NCBI RefSeq assembly: GCF_041296385.1
Contig: NW_027184085.1
Span: forward strand, 56,945,109 to 57,009,108
DNA length: 64,000 nucleotides
Source of the DNA: Aphelocoma coerulescens
Taxonomy: Eukaryota > Chordata > Aves > Passeriformes > Corvidae
Direction of reading: 5' to 3'
Below are positions 49,165 through 62,569 of the stretch, one piece after another. The notes beneath the pieces are model-generated. The model was not told where the DNA came from, did no database searches, and worked only from the letters and a program-made list of their open reading frames with translations. Made by a program: the position numbers and the translations under genes. Within the stretch, counting starts at the first letter, position 1. Each line of letters begins with the position of its first letter.

Positions 49165-49410
49165 TATCTTCAAAGTGCATTTAAAAATTGCATCAGCAAT
49201 TTAATTAACGAATAAAAAACTGCATGCAAATGCTTTCTGATACAAAGTAATTGTTTTAGCCTGACAGCGAACATAAATACTCATGTCTTGATCACTTAAA
49301 AGATGAGCAGGCTCTACTTTAAAAGGAAGGCAGCCTTTTCAACATTATGCAGGGAATTCATTTTTGTACTCCAATATTGCTCTGTTCCAAATAAAATGAG
49401 AAGTAAATAT
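49165..49410. promoter_or_regulatory. Candidate regulatory element: homeodomain, octamer and SOX-like motifs
   Basis: Within about 100 bases there is a TTAATTA homeodomain core (49,201-49,207), a perfect octamer ATGCAAAT (49,224-49,231) and an ACAAAG...ATTGTT pair (49,242-49,255) resembling SOX sites. Such mixtures are frequent in developmental enhancers but also arise by chance in AT-rich DNA. Confidence 0.3.
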
Positions 49411-51241
49411 TTCTTTGTGTGATCTGCGTTCTGATATCCTCTGCTATAAACTCTTTCCTTATGGAGTCCCTGATCCTTATCTTTCCCCCCTTCTACAAAT
49501 CACATTAACTAATCTGATTAGTGCCTTCCCCATCTCAGCACAGTCTTCCTGAAAGATCAAAACCAGACTAGTACCATGCTCTCAGGATGAGAGGAACAGA
49601 GCTTTTCAAAGAGGTCTGTTCCCACGCAAAAGGACAATTTAATCACTCTACAACAAATTGACTCAAGATGCAGAAAAGCAGAGAATAGATTTGAGGGTCT
49701 CATTTCACCAGAATGAGAGGCAAGGTATTACAGTGTAGCCTACACTGGCTTTAGTAACAAAATATGGTACAATAGCACAATTTGGCTATCCCACCAGGTA
49801 TTGGATATTGTATTTCATTAAGATATAACAATTATTTCAACACCTGCAAAATTCAAGTTCTGACATTTGTCTCATCTACCTTATGTGTCCATTCTCTTGT
49901 CTAGCAAAACTTTCTCCCATAAAGCTTACTGAAGAGCATTGTGTCACAGTACTTTTGCTGTTAAAAGTAAGTGAGCCACATTACAGTAGTTCCAGATGAC
50001 ACAGTACATAAAGAGGAAAGTAAATAAATGTCACTGTGCCCTACCATTCTCTTTCCTATGGAGTGGAATAAAGAAAAAAAAAAGTGCTGTCTGGCTAGTG
50101 AAGTCCTATTCAGAACAACCTGCTAACACAAGACTAAAATCTCTATGACCCAGGTACAGAACACAGGAAAGAATCATGGGAGGAGGATTTAAAAATACGT
50201 CAGGGAGTATACACATACAATAATACATTTAGAAATGTTAGATTAGTTTAAAATCTTGCTCAGGTATCAAAGAATACAGGAAGTACCACAGAAATAGGAT
50301 CAATGCAACACTGATCTTTTTAAAGCAGACTGGCAGAGTAACATATTGTGCCACAGGATGGGCTTTTTAACTGAAATGCACAGCTTGCACAAGGAGAAAT
50401 TACATGCTGTATTTGTGAGAAAACCTATTAACATGCCAAAGAACATATTTATGCAACTCTGAGTTGCCTCAAACCAGTGAAACAGAGTTTTGTTGATTTC
50501 CTAATGAGATTTCCGCTAGTGTTCAAAGAGAGCCAGCCTTGGCTTTGGGCATGAGCACAGACACTTTCAAAACCCCACAGATTTACAAAGCCTTTGGAGA
50601 AACAGCTAAGTTCTGAAAACAAGCACAGCAGACCTTCTCTTCCAGTTCTCAAAAAACCCCACCAAATCCAACTGGTAGCCTCTGTTAAGTCAGGTGACCT
50701 CAACTTTGTGCTCTGCTGTTTCTCTGGCGAGGTAAATATTTCCTGGGATGCAATAAGGCAAAGCAAACCCTGAGCAGAGATACCAGCAGAATAACACAGA
50801 CTGATGGGTAGAGAGACAAACATCTCCTGGTGGAGGGCAAACAAATTAGAGGGGGCTTGGTCAGCTGTTTAGAAGAAATTGGATAAGGGGAAGCCTGCTG
50901 AGAAAAAAAAATTAAAAAATCAATGAAAGTTATTTGGATTTAGGAAAGGACATAAATGCAGGTCAGGAAAAGAGATGGAGAATGGGGAGCAACCTGTTTG
51001 GGTTACAAGGCAAAAGTGAGACTTCAAAAATTTCAAATATGCATCTGAACTTTGGAAGCCTTACAATTAAGGAGTCAGACTTGCAAATCCTTTGATGTTT
51101 GCCCTGCAGAATTTCCAGCTGGGTGGAGAAGGACCCAGAGACTCAGCATTATGAGCAGCTCCCTTTCCTGAACTCTCACAAGATAAGAGCCTGATTCACA
51201 CAGCAGCAGAAGCACAAAACCTCCTCATTTTGGCAGGTGTC

Positions 51242-51254
51242 GTTGCCAGGCAAC
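51242..51254. promoter_or_regulatory. Palindromic RFX X-box (GTTGCCAGGCAAC)
   Basis: A perfect two-half-site X-box: GTTGCC and GGCAAC separated by one base. RFX proteins bind this arrangement at ciliary and other promoters and enhancers. A 13-base exact match is improbable at any given site, though not rare genome-wide. No gene start is apparent beside it. Confidence 0.5.
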
Positions 51255-54200
51255 AGATCCATTAAGCAGCACAAGCTTAGGGATCCTGATTAACCCATTA
51301 GCTTCTCAATTAAAACACTAATTCGGGCACTGGCAGGTTTACGAACACCACAGGGTGCTTCCCTGCGCCAGTGTGACATCCCAGACAGGCATTGCCCTGT
51401 GCCAGCAAGCCCTGCCATGGGGCCAGTGGACAAGGTTTTGCCTGAGAGCACTCCACCACAGCAGAGGCTTGTATGCCTTTCAGAACTGGGAAACAAAAGA
51501 TGAAGGAAGGAATAATAACTGTGATGAAGGAATGTGAATTATTCATAAGAAATTAATGCAAGCCACCAGGGGCAAGCATGGAGAGACTTTTGTTTTGCTC
51601 ATAGGATGGGTAGCTGCTCAGCTGCACTTTCACGGGATCTCATCCGTACTGTTCACAAGATGACAATTTTACATCATAAGAGGTCCCCTGATGGCATGTA
51701 TTAATTTATAATCGACGCAAAAGGAAGGGAGTATTTTTGTGTATCACGCTAGTAAAACACACAAACTACTCCCTCAAGGCACATATATGCATATATTAAA
51801 ACATTAGCAATGGCACTAGAGTTAATAAGAGCTATGACATACAACACAACTATTCACACACACTTCATGGCAACCCAAAGCCAGTGCCTGGAAGTCACAC
51901 TATTCTGAAGTGAGGCCAGGCAGCTCAGTTGCAAATAGGGGAAAAACAAATTATTGGATGCCTGGCACATGCTTTTAAAACAAAAAAAGTTGAACAGTAA
52001 GGCCACATACAATGGAGCATCCTTTCAGAAGGAAAACATTCTATGTAAGAAGGACTGTGTATCTTTTAAGTGTATTTATCAACATATTCATTGCATTAGT
52101 CAACAGGGATGAACTTATGTAAGCATGCAGCACTGTAAATGAATATGATTTAGATATGATGCAAGAGTATGGCTGAAAACTAGTTCTACTATTTTTTCCC
52201 AAGATTATTACATTGTTACAATATTATTACATTCTTCTGTTCCTTTAAATTAAATTCATTTTTGATTATGTTTAACCTAATGCAAATAAGTATTTGTTAG
52301 TTTGGGTTTCCTCCCTCTCCCTCCTCCTCTTGCTGCACAGAATAGTAATAGAAAACAAATGTTTGCAAAGTTGAAGATAACAGAGAAATTGACACTACAC
52401 TCTGATATGGATAATCTCAGGAAAAAAGAAAAAAATGCCTGAACCTGTGGTCTATCAATTGCTAACAATTGTTGGATAGTCTTGTGTTTCAGAAAGCACC
52501 CCAGGAAATTACTACATTGTAGTATAACAAGGAAATGAATGAAACAAACGGTTAATTAAAATTTTAAAAAAAAAATTAAACTATAGACAACATTAAATGC
52601 ATTAGAACATTTAACTTTATTTTTACCAGTTGTGTTGCAATTGGCTAATAATGTTTATTCCTGCCTTGACAAAATCTCGGTGGTTTGCAGATAGGAAAAA
52701 AGAGAAGACTATTGCTGGTTTGGAGGTAAAAGAAGGTATTTGCTGTCACACCACTGTGCAGCATGGAAACACAGCTTTAGCTTGAGCAAGGGGATTGATC
52801 TTCGGAGAAGTATTTTTAGACATTTTCTTTCTGCATTTCATTTCAATCCTAACTGACTTTTTTCCTCCTAAAATTTTGTCACCCATTCTTTTCTGCTTAA
52901 AGCAGCATGGCTGGTTGTTGTGAAAATAGAGACTAAGGCCATGAGACACAGCAGAAGATCCTCACAGACATGTAAGTTGAAATTTTATGAGATGTAACCC
53001 TTTCAGTCCCACTGGGATCTAAAAGCACTTTGTTTTCATCTGACATACAGAAAAATGAGTACATTTTCCTGAGAAGAAAGTATTTTATCTGGTCTTTTTT
53101 TTCCCATGATATCATTATACAATGGCAAATAGCAAGTGATACACTTATTAAATTCTAGCTTGGTACAGAGCAACCAAAAGGGAATGAAACATTGTCCTCT
53201 CTTCCACTGGGGAATACTTTTCTATCTGTTCCCTACCAGTTTGATTTTTGTTAGAGCTTGAAATAGCAGGAAGAGAATAGCTCAGTTTTCTTCTATGAAG
53301 TTTTATTCAAGTTTTATTACCTCTACAGTCCACAGAGGCTAGTTCCATCATCTTAAGTACAATCCTCAGAGACCTGCAAAAATAAATTCTGTCAATTTAC
53401 TGCATTTTACCTACATGAAATACTTTTACATTTATTTGAGTTTGAGTGCCAGAAGTATGCAAGAATTATATGTTTTGAAATTAACTTTAGATCATGATTT
53501 CCTGTAGCATCAGAGTGAAATAAAAAGCTAATTTATAGATGCACAAAAGGACCATACCACGATTTGTATGACAACATTTTGCATATAGAAAACACAGCAA
53601 AGTCCTTGCAGTTAAAGAAATCCACATCACCAGCACAGAAATCTGACCCTCACTACTTAATTCTTATACCTTTATTGCCCAAATGGCAGAAACACTTTCA
53701 CTACTGTTGAAGAAAGTTACCGGACAATATTTCTTTACTTTGAAAAGTTTAGAATTCACCGTCACATATCCAAAACATATTTCTCCTTACTTATAAATGA
53801 GAAGACAACTCAGAATAAAATATTGATGTTTTCTAAATTTGTCTTTGCAATGAGAATATCCAAAGCAACACTTGAGACAGCTTATTATCTCTCCACAATT
53901 TATTTGGACAATGATAAAGCAGAAAAAGGACCGTTTTTTACTTCAGTCTTCTGACATAAGTCAATATAAGTTCAAAATAAGTTGAGGGTGTGGGATTTGA
54001 GATTATAATGGGGCCCTATACATGTGTCATCTCTCCCTTACAAGAAGAAAGTCTATTAAGAAGTGATTCCTGAAAAATTAAATGGATAGAATGGGAGGTA
54101 TTAATGTAGCGACTGCAGAAGGAAAGAAGGTGCATTTCTGAGCTATGTTCCAGTGCTTTGTCCTATCAGCAATGGCCCTAAAACTAATATCAGTCCCAAT

Positions 54201-55509
54201 ACAGACTATTGGCTCACTCTTTTAAACTTAAAATAAGTACAAAGTCTAAAAAAAACTAAACCAACCTTTGCAGTGTTGAATTGCCTTTCTCTCCTACTTC
54301 CTTTTACAGAGGGTTTTCCTTAACAACCAGTCATTGAGAATATCACTACTTTCTTGTCTGCTTTGCCTTTCAGACTTCCCCTTTTTTCAAAACAAAACAT
54401 ATATATGTGGCACTAAAATGACAAATATTTCTAATGATGACATGCTTGACACATCAAATTGTTTTCCTATATAGTGAAAGGGCTTTAAAAATGACAGCTC
54501 TTCAGGTGCTCATGAATAAATGAAGCAAAGCAAAGCAGATGGAAATGTTCAAATCTTGTAGAAGTGGACTCCAAACCTGTAGGCAGACTGGGGAAGACTG
54601 TTCAATTTTAAAATTGAAAAAGAGTTGGCAGCATAGGAGAACACTAATAAATACTTACACTTGAAGTACAAAAACCCCTTAGTTTTATATCAGTAACAAA
54701 ATGACTTTTAAATGGTTGTGAAACATGCCTGTCTGCTTGAAAAATACATCTCTGACACTGAATTACATCAGACCCTTCAACTCCTAATTTTTAGAGGTTG
54801 TTGCATACAACACTACTGAAGCTGGAAGAACACCTGAAAGCAAGGTCACAAAATAAGGTTACAAAATTTTGTTCAGTTAGATGACTGGCTTGGGGCTTGG
54901 TATCTAGCATTGACCAAAACTACACCTATTCAACTATAAAAAACATTTCCTAGGAAACTTGTGATTAGAAGTCAAAATGGTAAACTTTGGTGACCTAATT
55001 TTTCACATATGGTGGTAATATATTTATTTATATTAATTTCAATATTGCTTTGAATTTAAACTTTGAATACTGGTATTGGCATCACACGTGATTGTGATTT
55101 TTCTCTTTTGGAAAAGCTGTGAAAACAGAGATCAGTCACGGCTAAGAAAAATCCTAGCACAGTACTGTAATTGTGCATTGAACTTGCCCTAGCCTAGCAA
55201 TTTTGCAGTTTTGTTCTTTTTACAGTCATTCATATCACTAGCTTGTTTTTTAGTTAGTGACACCATGTCAGATAGCCATGTCCTAAAATATCTCTAAAAA
55301 ACCAAACAAACAAACAAAAAACCACCTTCATGGGGAAATAATTCAAAGCACTTTTAGCAATCTATAAAAATAAGACTTCAAATATTTTTCAAAGGTAGAT
55401 CTAAGCTTTAGAATGTTAGTTCCTAAGCTTTCATGTACTTAGAAAAAGATCCCAAACAAACAAAAGAAACCAAACATTAAACACTACACTGCAAATTTCA
55501 CTACTAAGC

Positions 55510-56310
55510 CACAGAATCACAAAATCACAGAAACATCTAGGTTGGAAAAGACCTCCCAGATCATCAAGTCCAACCTTTGACCAATCGCCACCGTGACAGC
55601 TAAACCATAGCACTAAGTGCCACATCCAGTCACTTCTTGAACACCTCCAGGGATGGTGACTCCACCACCTCCCTGGGCAGCCCATTCCAAGGTTTAACAA
55701 CCCTTTCCATGAAGAAATTTATCCTGATGTCCAACCTGAACCTCCTCTGGGGCAGCTTGAGGCCATGTCCTCTTGTCTTTTTGTTCATTGCCTGGGAGAA
55801 GCCAACCCCCACCTGGCTACAACTTCATTTCAGGCAGTTGTAGAGAGTGATGAGGTCCCCCCTGAGTCTCCTTTTCTCCAGGCTAAACATCTTGGCCCCC
55901 TTGACCACTCCTTATAGGACTTGCACTCTCGACTCTTCCCCAGCTCCGCTGCCCTTCTCTGGACTTGCTCCAGCACCTCAGTGTCTTCCTTCTACTGAGG
56001 GGCCCAGAGCTGGACGCAGCACTTGAGGTGTGGCCTCACCAGTGCCGAGTCCAGGGGGACAAGCTTTTCTCTAGTCCCACTGGTCACACTATTGACGATA
56101 AAGGCTAGGATGCCAGTGGCCTTCCTGGCCATCTGGGCACACTCTGGCTCATGTTTACCAAGAGCCTCTAAGGAGAAATTCAGGGACCAGCTGCCAACTG
56201 GATTTAGCTCCATTCACCACAACCCTCTGGGTGTGGTCATCTGGTCACCCAGCCATCCAGGCAGTTTTTTACCCATCAAAGAGTCCACCCATCCAAGCCA
56301 TGAACAGGAA
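55510..56310 (-). mobile_element. CR1 LINE, relatively well preserved 3' part
   Basis: Minus-strand CR1 starting at the terminal repeat (cacagaatcacaaaatcaca), followed by 'ggttggaaaagacctcccag', the 3' UTR and the end of ORF2. Sequence is closer to the CR1 consensus than the other copies, so it is probably among the youngest here. The right-hand 150 bases ('ctggtcacccagccatccaggcag') come from a part of CR1 ORF2-flanking sequence that I place less surely. Confidence 0.88.
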
Positions 56311-59300
56311 GTTGGTATAACTCTTACTCCTTCTAGATAACAGGCAATTAAGAAGCTCAAGTTTTACATGTACACAGAGGACCTAGACATGAAATGTAAT
56401 AAATAGATAGGATGGACAGAAGAAGATACCATTCTTTTACTTGCACATTCTAGGCTTCAAAACTGAGTGATGAATTCCTTCCACCCACTTACTGGTGTCT
56501 GACATCCACATCACCTCTGAATCTGTTCCAAAACATGAGATCAGGGCATTGACTAAGAAATCCTGAACACATCACATCTTTAAAGTTTTCACTGATCATT
56601 ATACTCCATTTGTCTCTGAATGGACCTACTTTGAACACTCAACTCTCCTTTGTCCCCATCTTGTGTGGGTTAAGTTTTCATTTTCAGTTCCTTCCTAAAT
56701 TCTTTATTCCCAGGCCTATAATCTCTTACTTGGACCAAAGTGCCCTCTTTGTTCACTCATGCTCCTGGGACAGCCATGGACACTCTGCTTTTCTGTCTGA
56801 CAGCCACAAAGCTTGCAACACTTAAATACTGCTCTTGTAGTTTTTGTTCTTGTCATTTTCTTCATCTCTCTAGCAATTTAATATACTTATGACAAACCTG
56901 AGGCAATTTATTCTTGCTTCCCTCCTGTCTGCCAAAAGTAAGCTTTTCTGCTTCTCACATGAAAACATCATATGTACTTGAGATAACTTTTGAAAATTTT
57001 TCTTCAAACACATAAAACTGATCAGCTACAGCACTGACTAGGGAAGATAATAAAGAGAGCCAGCAGCTTCTCTGAGTGCTGCAGTACTGCATGTACCCTA
57101 AGAAGGCACGCTATTGAATGTAGCAAGAACTAAGAATGACTGCGGTTTCACACTATGTGCAAGGTCTGGAGCCTGTGTTTATTCTCCTTACTTCTGTATT
57201 TGCATCAATTACCCTTAGCTCAAAATTGTAGTCAACTCTGTAAATGCGTAATGTCTCAGAGTATCTACAACACCCAATGATTCCTTGACTCTTTTAACAA
57301 AATCCAGGTTTGTTTGGTTGGTTTTTATTTTAGAAAAAAAGCAGCAGAGGGACAGTGAATTAAGTTTCATCACACATTTCTTCTGCTCTCATTTTTTGTG
57401 TACACACACCAGAGATTGATGGTAAAATAGCAGTAAACTCCTTTTTCATTTTTAAAGGCTATCTCTTTTTTCCAGTCTTAGTCTTGGTCATGTTCTGTTA
57501 TTCTTCCTTGTTTTTTCCTGAGAAACACAGTGTTTTCCTGTGTTTTCAGCTTAAAAAAAAAAAAATCCAAAAAGTCCTCTCCATTGAAGTTTGAAGCACA
57601 CCTACTGGAAACATTGTCAAAAGAAGCAAATTGGCCAGAAGAGTTTTTCTCAGTCTGTGGTATTTGGACAGGAGGAACCATTACAGCTACTCTCTGAAAT
57701 ATCTCTCCTAATGTCCCATGACCACTCCCAAACTTAAAAAATCTAGACTTTCCCATGTACACAAAACAAATACAGTGAGAGAAAAGTATAAGTAAGCACC
57801 ATACACTGTTTTGTGTTTTTATTTGGTTATCAAAGGAAACTATTTTGCAAAAGCTCAGTTCGATATACCCAAACTAGCATTTTTAGGGTGAGGAAAGGGG
57901 GGAGAGAATACATTCAAAAAACTAGTGAATCTGTGGATGGAAAATAAAAAAATTAATTGGCTACTGAAAATCTAAGTCAGAGGAGGATGAAAAAGAGGGA
58001 AACGCTGTAAAAACACATTCTTTCTCCAAAAAATCCAGTTTGACAGACAAACTCTTTAATCATTTAAGAGTTATGTCCAGCCAGTTAAAACACAGGTAAA
58101 ACACTCTGAGAAGTCCTCTGGATCATTGTTCTGTGTGACCTAGGCTCAAATCTCTTCACAGAAAGTAAGTAGCAGCAACATGAATAATTTAAAAGTACAA
58201 AAGAATGGAAAAGGAGGACATATAGAGACTTCACTTTTGGTACCAAGAGATGTACTCATAAATCATTGTTGCTTTACAAATGTGGTTCATACCTAGGTCA
58301 AAATAAGTTGCCAGAACCTGGTTCCCATTAGCTTTACCTTCCACTTGCTCAATTTTTTCAGTTTGTATTCATTACAGACAGCTCTTTAAGAAAAACAAAT
58401 CTGCTCTCTTCTTCTAGCCTTTGATTTTGACTGTCACAAGCATAATTTGCACATTTACCAGGTCACCTAATCTGTACCTGTGCTTGTCACACCCTTGTAA
58501 TCTAATAATCTGTTTCCTTTTTCTCTAATGGCTCACAGACCAACCCCCCAAAATCCCTTTATCTTTTCTGACATCTCTCTTCTGCCTGAAATTTGACTTT
58601 TCTCATGTTTTCTGAAAAGCATGAGTAGTAGAGGGTTCTTCCTCTCCCCACCCACTTTTTGTGATTTCTTTGCTCACCTCCTGACACACAGCTCATTAGC
58701 CTGTGGTATATACCCAACTTCTGCACTGATTGGCTGTCACAGAAGGAAATGGATAGTTACTTCCAAAGAGCATACTCCTCATTTTCTGCCTTTTATAAAA
58801 TTGTAACCTTAGCCATGGTCATTGTCATAAGACTTAGACTCATGCTCAGTTATGCTAACAATGAAGTTAAGCTGATATTAACTTAGTTAATGGTGCGCAT
58901 TTTCTGTCTGTTGTGATATTTTTCAAACACTGCAGAAACCACTCTCTTGCTCAAAGTTAGGCACACGCTGCGAATGGCAACTTAAGTGCTTGAGCATATT
59001 ACATCCTCAGTGGTAAACCTGAACCACATATTTCAAGGTTGAATTGCTAGAGAACACACACCATACATCAAACAGCCCATGTTCCACAAAGCTTGACCCA
59101 GAAGCATCTGCAGATAAGGCTCCTATCAAAAAGATGATCTGGGTCTGTACTCTCATCACTTGGGATGAGAGAAAAAATCTTGTAGAGTATTTCAGCTTCG
59201 AATCTCTTAGTTGCCTTATCTTAGGAGTTGCTATATTTAGCCTGGTAAATACTTTTAGCCAATATTTTCCCAGAGAGATACTATGTTTGTCCATTCTTTT

Positions 59301-60147
59301 GCAGATGTCTATGGCAAGAATGACACACAACATAGGCAAAATTCAGGCAGTAGATACTGGCATACGCAGAATGAGAAACACAGACTTGAAAGAAAATGTG
59401 CAAGAGAGAAGAGAAACTAACTATGTCCAGGAGTAGAGTTAAATTTGGTAAACATGAATACATGATGGTCTTAAGACAACAGAGAGGCTGAGATGAACAA
59501 AACTACAAAAGCAGAGAAAGAACCCATAAGGTCACATATGTCAGATTTTTACTGTATTATTTTATTGTGATTGCTCAAACACTTCTCTGAAAACATCAAT
59601 AAACACTTTATTTAACCCAAATTCTACTGAACAGGTGGTAGACAAACCAGGATCAAAGTTCTGGGATCACCATTCCACCAGTGCTGTAAATCTATTAAAA
59701 TGGACCTGCACATATGGCCTGCATTATAGGTTATGCTATGGATGCAGTTTTGTTGGTGCATTTGAAAGCTGTAAATGAACACCTCAACACCAAAAGCAAA
59801 CTTATCAAAAGATATGCCCCTGATGAAAATTCTCAGTAACTGTAGAGTTAGATTAGAAAATAAGGGGCAGGTAACAGAAGAAGAAAACCAAGGAAACAAT
59901 AGACGTCATGCTATCTTCTCCAACAGGGAGACTGATTATTCACAAGCGGACTTAGTAGAAACACCCTCTTGTGTCTGCACATCGCTACTTGCTCTTGATG
60001 ATGAGCATAGACCTTCAGCAAAAGAAGGCGTCTCTGTCCCTTGAGCTTGTGCTAATACTGTTCTAGTCATCTGGGCAGAGGTGAAAGGGGGTAGAGGTAC
60101 AAACCATCTTCAGGGATGGGTGGACAACTAAACAAAAAACAGATTTA
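56311..60147. other. AT-rich noncoding stretch, no gene seen
   Basis: Unique sequence. The 130-codon plus-strand frame at 59,044-59,436 has no recognisable domain and is overlapped by antisense frames. No RNA gene or repeat family recognised. Confidence 0.5.
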
Positions 60148-60333
60148 ATCTAGTGTGGTGATGTGATACTTTTATTGTATTTTCATATGTTCTCTGTACC
60201 CCAATGGTTCATCCCCACCTTCCCCACTCCTATTCCCAGTTGGTTTGCCCCAGACCCAAGCCGCTCCCCTGGTGTTCCCTATATGGTTGTTCTTCTCCCC
60301 TTGTTCTAGTCAGTTCCTCATCAATCACCCAAA

Positions 60334-60345
60334 CCCCCCCCCCCC
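60334..60345. repeat. poly(C) tract, 12 bases, in solo LTR
   Basis: Twelve C in a row on the plus strand within U3 of the solo LTR. Confidence 0.95.
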
Positions 60346-60639
60346 GTTATTCCCGAAAGTTCTGTGCCTGTCACCCAAGCCCTCCCTAATTACCCTCATA
60401 TGGTCCCCGTCAGTCCCCCGAGACCCTGCCCCCTCGGATACCTCCCCTCTTGGAAATCCCCTAAACCTCGAGGCCCCATTGGGGCGTGTGATCCCTCTCC
60501 CTCCACCCACCAAGACCATTGGACCAAATGTGAGTCCGTCCCTTCAGCCTCCTTCCCTCCTAATCCACCTATTGGTCCCTAGTTGGGTTACTCCCCTACT
60601 CTCTCTACAAATGTTGCCTGTCCTCCAGGGATACCCTTC

Positions 60640-60645
60640 AATAAA
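60640..60645 (+). terminator. AATAAA polyadenylation signal in solo LTR
   Basis: AATAAA in 'cttcaataaacttgg', the expected R-region context of a retroviral LTR. Confidence 0.65.
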
Positions 60646-60868
60646 CTTGGATTACTTCCTATGGCAAGCCTCCCTGCTACTTTTTATCTCTCCCTTCCTC
60701 GAGGGCTGCTGACTGCCACAGTGTCTGGAGCCTGTGCTCCCCTGGGTAGAGCAGAGGCTTCAGAGGAGCAGCTTTAAAGCTCCGTGCCTCCAGCTGCTGC
60801 CCACTCCTGCCACACGCCGCTGGAGCCAGCCTGGGCAGTGGGCAGCAGTGGTCACTACGACAGTCTAG

Positions 60869-61754
60869 GGCAAAATTCAGAAGTAGACTTGTAAAGCCCT
60901 ACTTGTCAAAAATTAGTAAATACATTTAGCTGAGTCAGAGTTTATTTGATATACTCCCAGAGACAGGAACAGTAAGATCTTACAAAATAAGGGTGGAAGA
61001 TCCTGCGAATCTAATATTGAACTACTGTTTTTAAAGGAAAGTCTCTTCAACCTGTATTTCTTTGTGCTTCTCTATAACCAGTACCTTAGTACAGCTAAAT
61101 TTGATCCACTTGTTAATGAGGTGCTAGTTATGCAAATTTAACTATATAGGATAATTATATAAACAGAAGCTTGTTTTATGTCAGAAAAAGGACAAATGCA
61201 ACTAGTGTCAGTAAATGCTCAGCACTCTCGTGCAGAACTGCAATGTGCAACTGAATGTTAGTATAAAACAAGAGTTGAAGTGCAATACAGTTGTGCCCTA
61301 GATCTTCATGAAGTGCAGAACTGTTTATACATATTAACAGATGCAAGAATATTAATAGCTTGATGGAACTTTCATCGACTTCATAGCGGAAATGCTGGAA
61401 AAACATCAAAAATGCATGAAAACTTGATGACCCTTTTTTAAAATACTCTAAACAAACCTGATAAATCAATAGGTATGAACTGAGTTAGACTTACCAGCTC
61501 TCCTGCTTTCTTTTGATGTAGTGGTATACTTCATAAGCTGGAAACGGCTTACACAGTTTTGGCATTGAATCTTCTTTGCTTTGTCACCCACAGTTTGATG
61601 ACAGGTTCAATACTCCTGGTGTATTTCAGCTACTTTGACACTTCACATACATGGAATATGAAGGTTTTCATGCAATCATATATTTATAAACCAAAATTCT
61701 AGTTACTTTAATTGATGACAGGAAAAAGCTGAAATTTCCTTCAATTATTGAATA
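60869..61754. other. Noncoding stretch, no gene seen
   Basis: About 0.9 kb of unique AT-rich sequence between the solo LTR and the next CR1. Nothing recognised. Confidence 0.55.
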
Positions 61755-62569
61755 AACTGACAATGGCCAATACCTCGGAGGGTTGTGTGGCCCTTCTCAG
61801 GGACTTTAGGTTGGAGAGGTGAACCTTCTGAAATCCAGCAAGGGCAAATGCAGGATTCTGCACCTGAGGAGAAAAAACCCCAGGCACTGGAACAGGCTGG
61901 GGGTGACCTGCTGGAGACCAGCTCTGTGCAGAAGGACCTAGGGGTCCATGAGCCAGCAGTGTCCTTATGGCCAATCAGGCCCATGGTATCCTGGGCTGCA
62001 TTAGGAAGAACACTGCCAGCAGGTCAGGAGGGGTGATCCTGTCCGTCTCCTTGGCCCTGGTGAGGCCTCAACTGGAATACTGTGTCCAGTTCTGGGCTCC
62101 TCAGCACAGGAGAGACATGGAGCTTCTGGAACGTGTCCAGCATGGAGTTACTGATCAAGAGTCTGGACCATCTCTCTTATGAGGAAAGGCTGAGGGAGCT
62201 GGGCCTGTTCAGCCTTGAGAAGAGAGAACTGAGATGGGACCTCATCAAAATCTATCAGTATCTGAAGAGAGGGTGCCAAGAGGATGGACCAGGCTCTGCT
62301 CGGTGGTGCCGAGCAATGGGACAAGAGGCAATGGGCAGAAAGTGATGCACTGAATTTCCACCCGCACATGAGGAAAACTTTACTGTGAGAGTGACCAAGC
62401 ACTGGAACAGATTTCCCAGAAAGTCTGTGGAGTCTCCCTCACCAGAGATACTCATGAACCTGGATACAGTGGTGTGCCATGTGCTCTGTGAGGGTCCTGC
62501 TGGACCAGATGGTTAGGTCACATGACCCAATGTGGTCCCTTCCAACCTGACCGATTCTGTGATTCTGTG
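61755..62569 (+). mobile_element. CR1 LINE, end of ORF2 and 3' UTR
   Basis: Plus-strand CR1. The ORF2 C-terminal blocks 'GILGCIRKN.ASRS' and '[17 protein letters not shown]' are readable at about 61,980-62,100, followed by '[18 protein letters not shown]' at about 62,170-62,225 in another frame. It ends at 'gattctgtgattctgtg' at 62,569. Frameshifts prevent function, but similarity to the family is good. Confidence 0.9.

Larger units (their letters stand above)
48631..55509. other. AT-rich noncoding stretch with candidate regulatory motifs
   Basis: No recognisable gene. It contains a POU/homeodomain/SOX-like motif group near 49.2 kb and a palindromic RFX-type site at 51,242. The 131-codon minus-strand frame at 50,449-50,844 has no recognisable domain and no support beyond being open. 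Confidence 0.5.
60148..60868 (+). mobile_element. Solo LTR, 709 bp, with near-perfect 6 bp duplication
   Basis: LTR from TGTGGTGATG (60,154) to CACTACGACA (60,862), whose ends are imperfect inverted repeats. It is flanked by ATCTAG (60,148-60,153) and GTCTAG (60,863-60,868). The body is C-rich, with AATAAA at 60,640-60,645 placing R about 220 bases from the end, and a GC-rich U5. No internal sequence is present. The family is not named with confidence; C-rich LTRs of this style occur in songbird genomes. The 155-codon Pro-rich frame at 60,245-60,712 is a by-product of the C-rich composition. Confidence 0.78.

Noticed and set aside
50449..50844. 131-codon minus-strand frame
   Set aside because: No recognisable domain, no splice or repeat support, and composition like the surrounding DNA. 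The length is near the upper end of chance for this window.
51560..51575. CTCF-like site (ccaccaggggcaag)
   Set aside because: It lacks one G of the core, so spacing is wrong for a strong site.
59044..59436. 130-codon plus-strand frame
   Set aside because: No domain recognised and overlapped by antisense frames of similar length. Without expression or conservation data it is best treated as chance.
60245..60712. 155-codon Pro-rich plus-strand frame
   Set aside because: It lies within the U3/R part of the solo LTR and is produced by C-rich composition and the C12 run.
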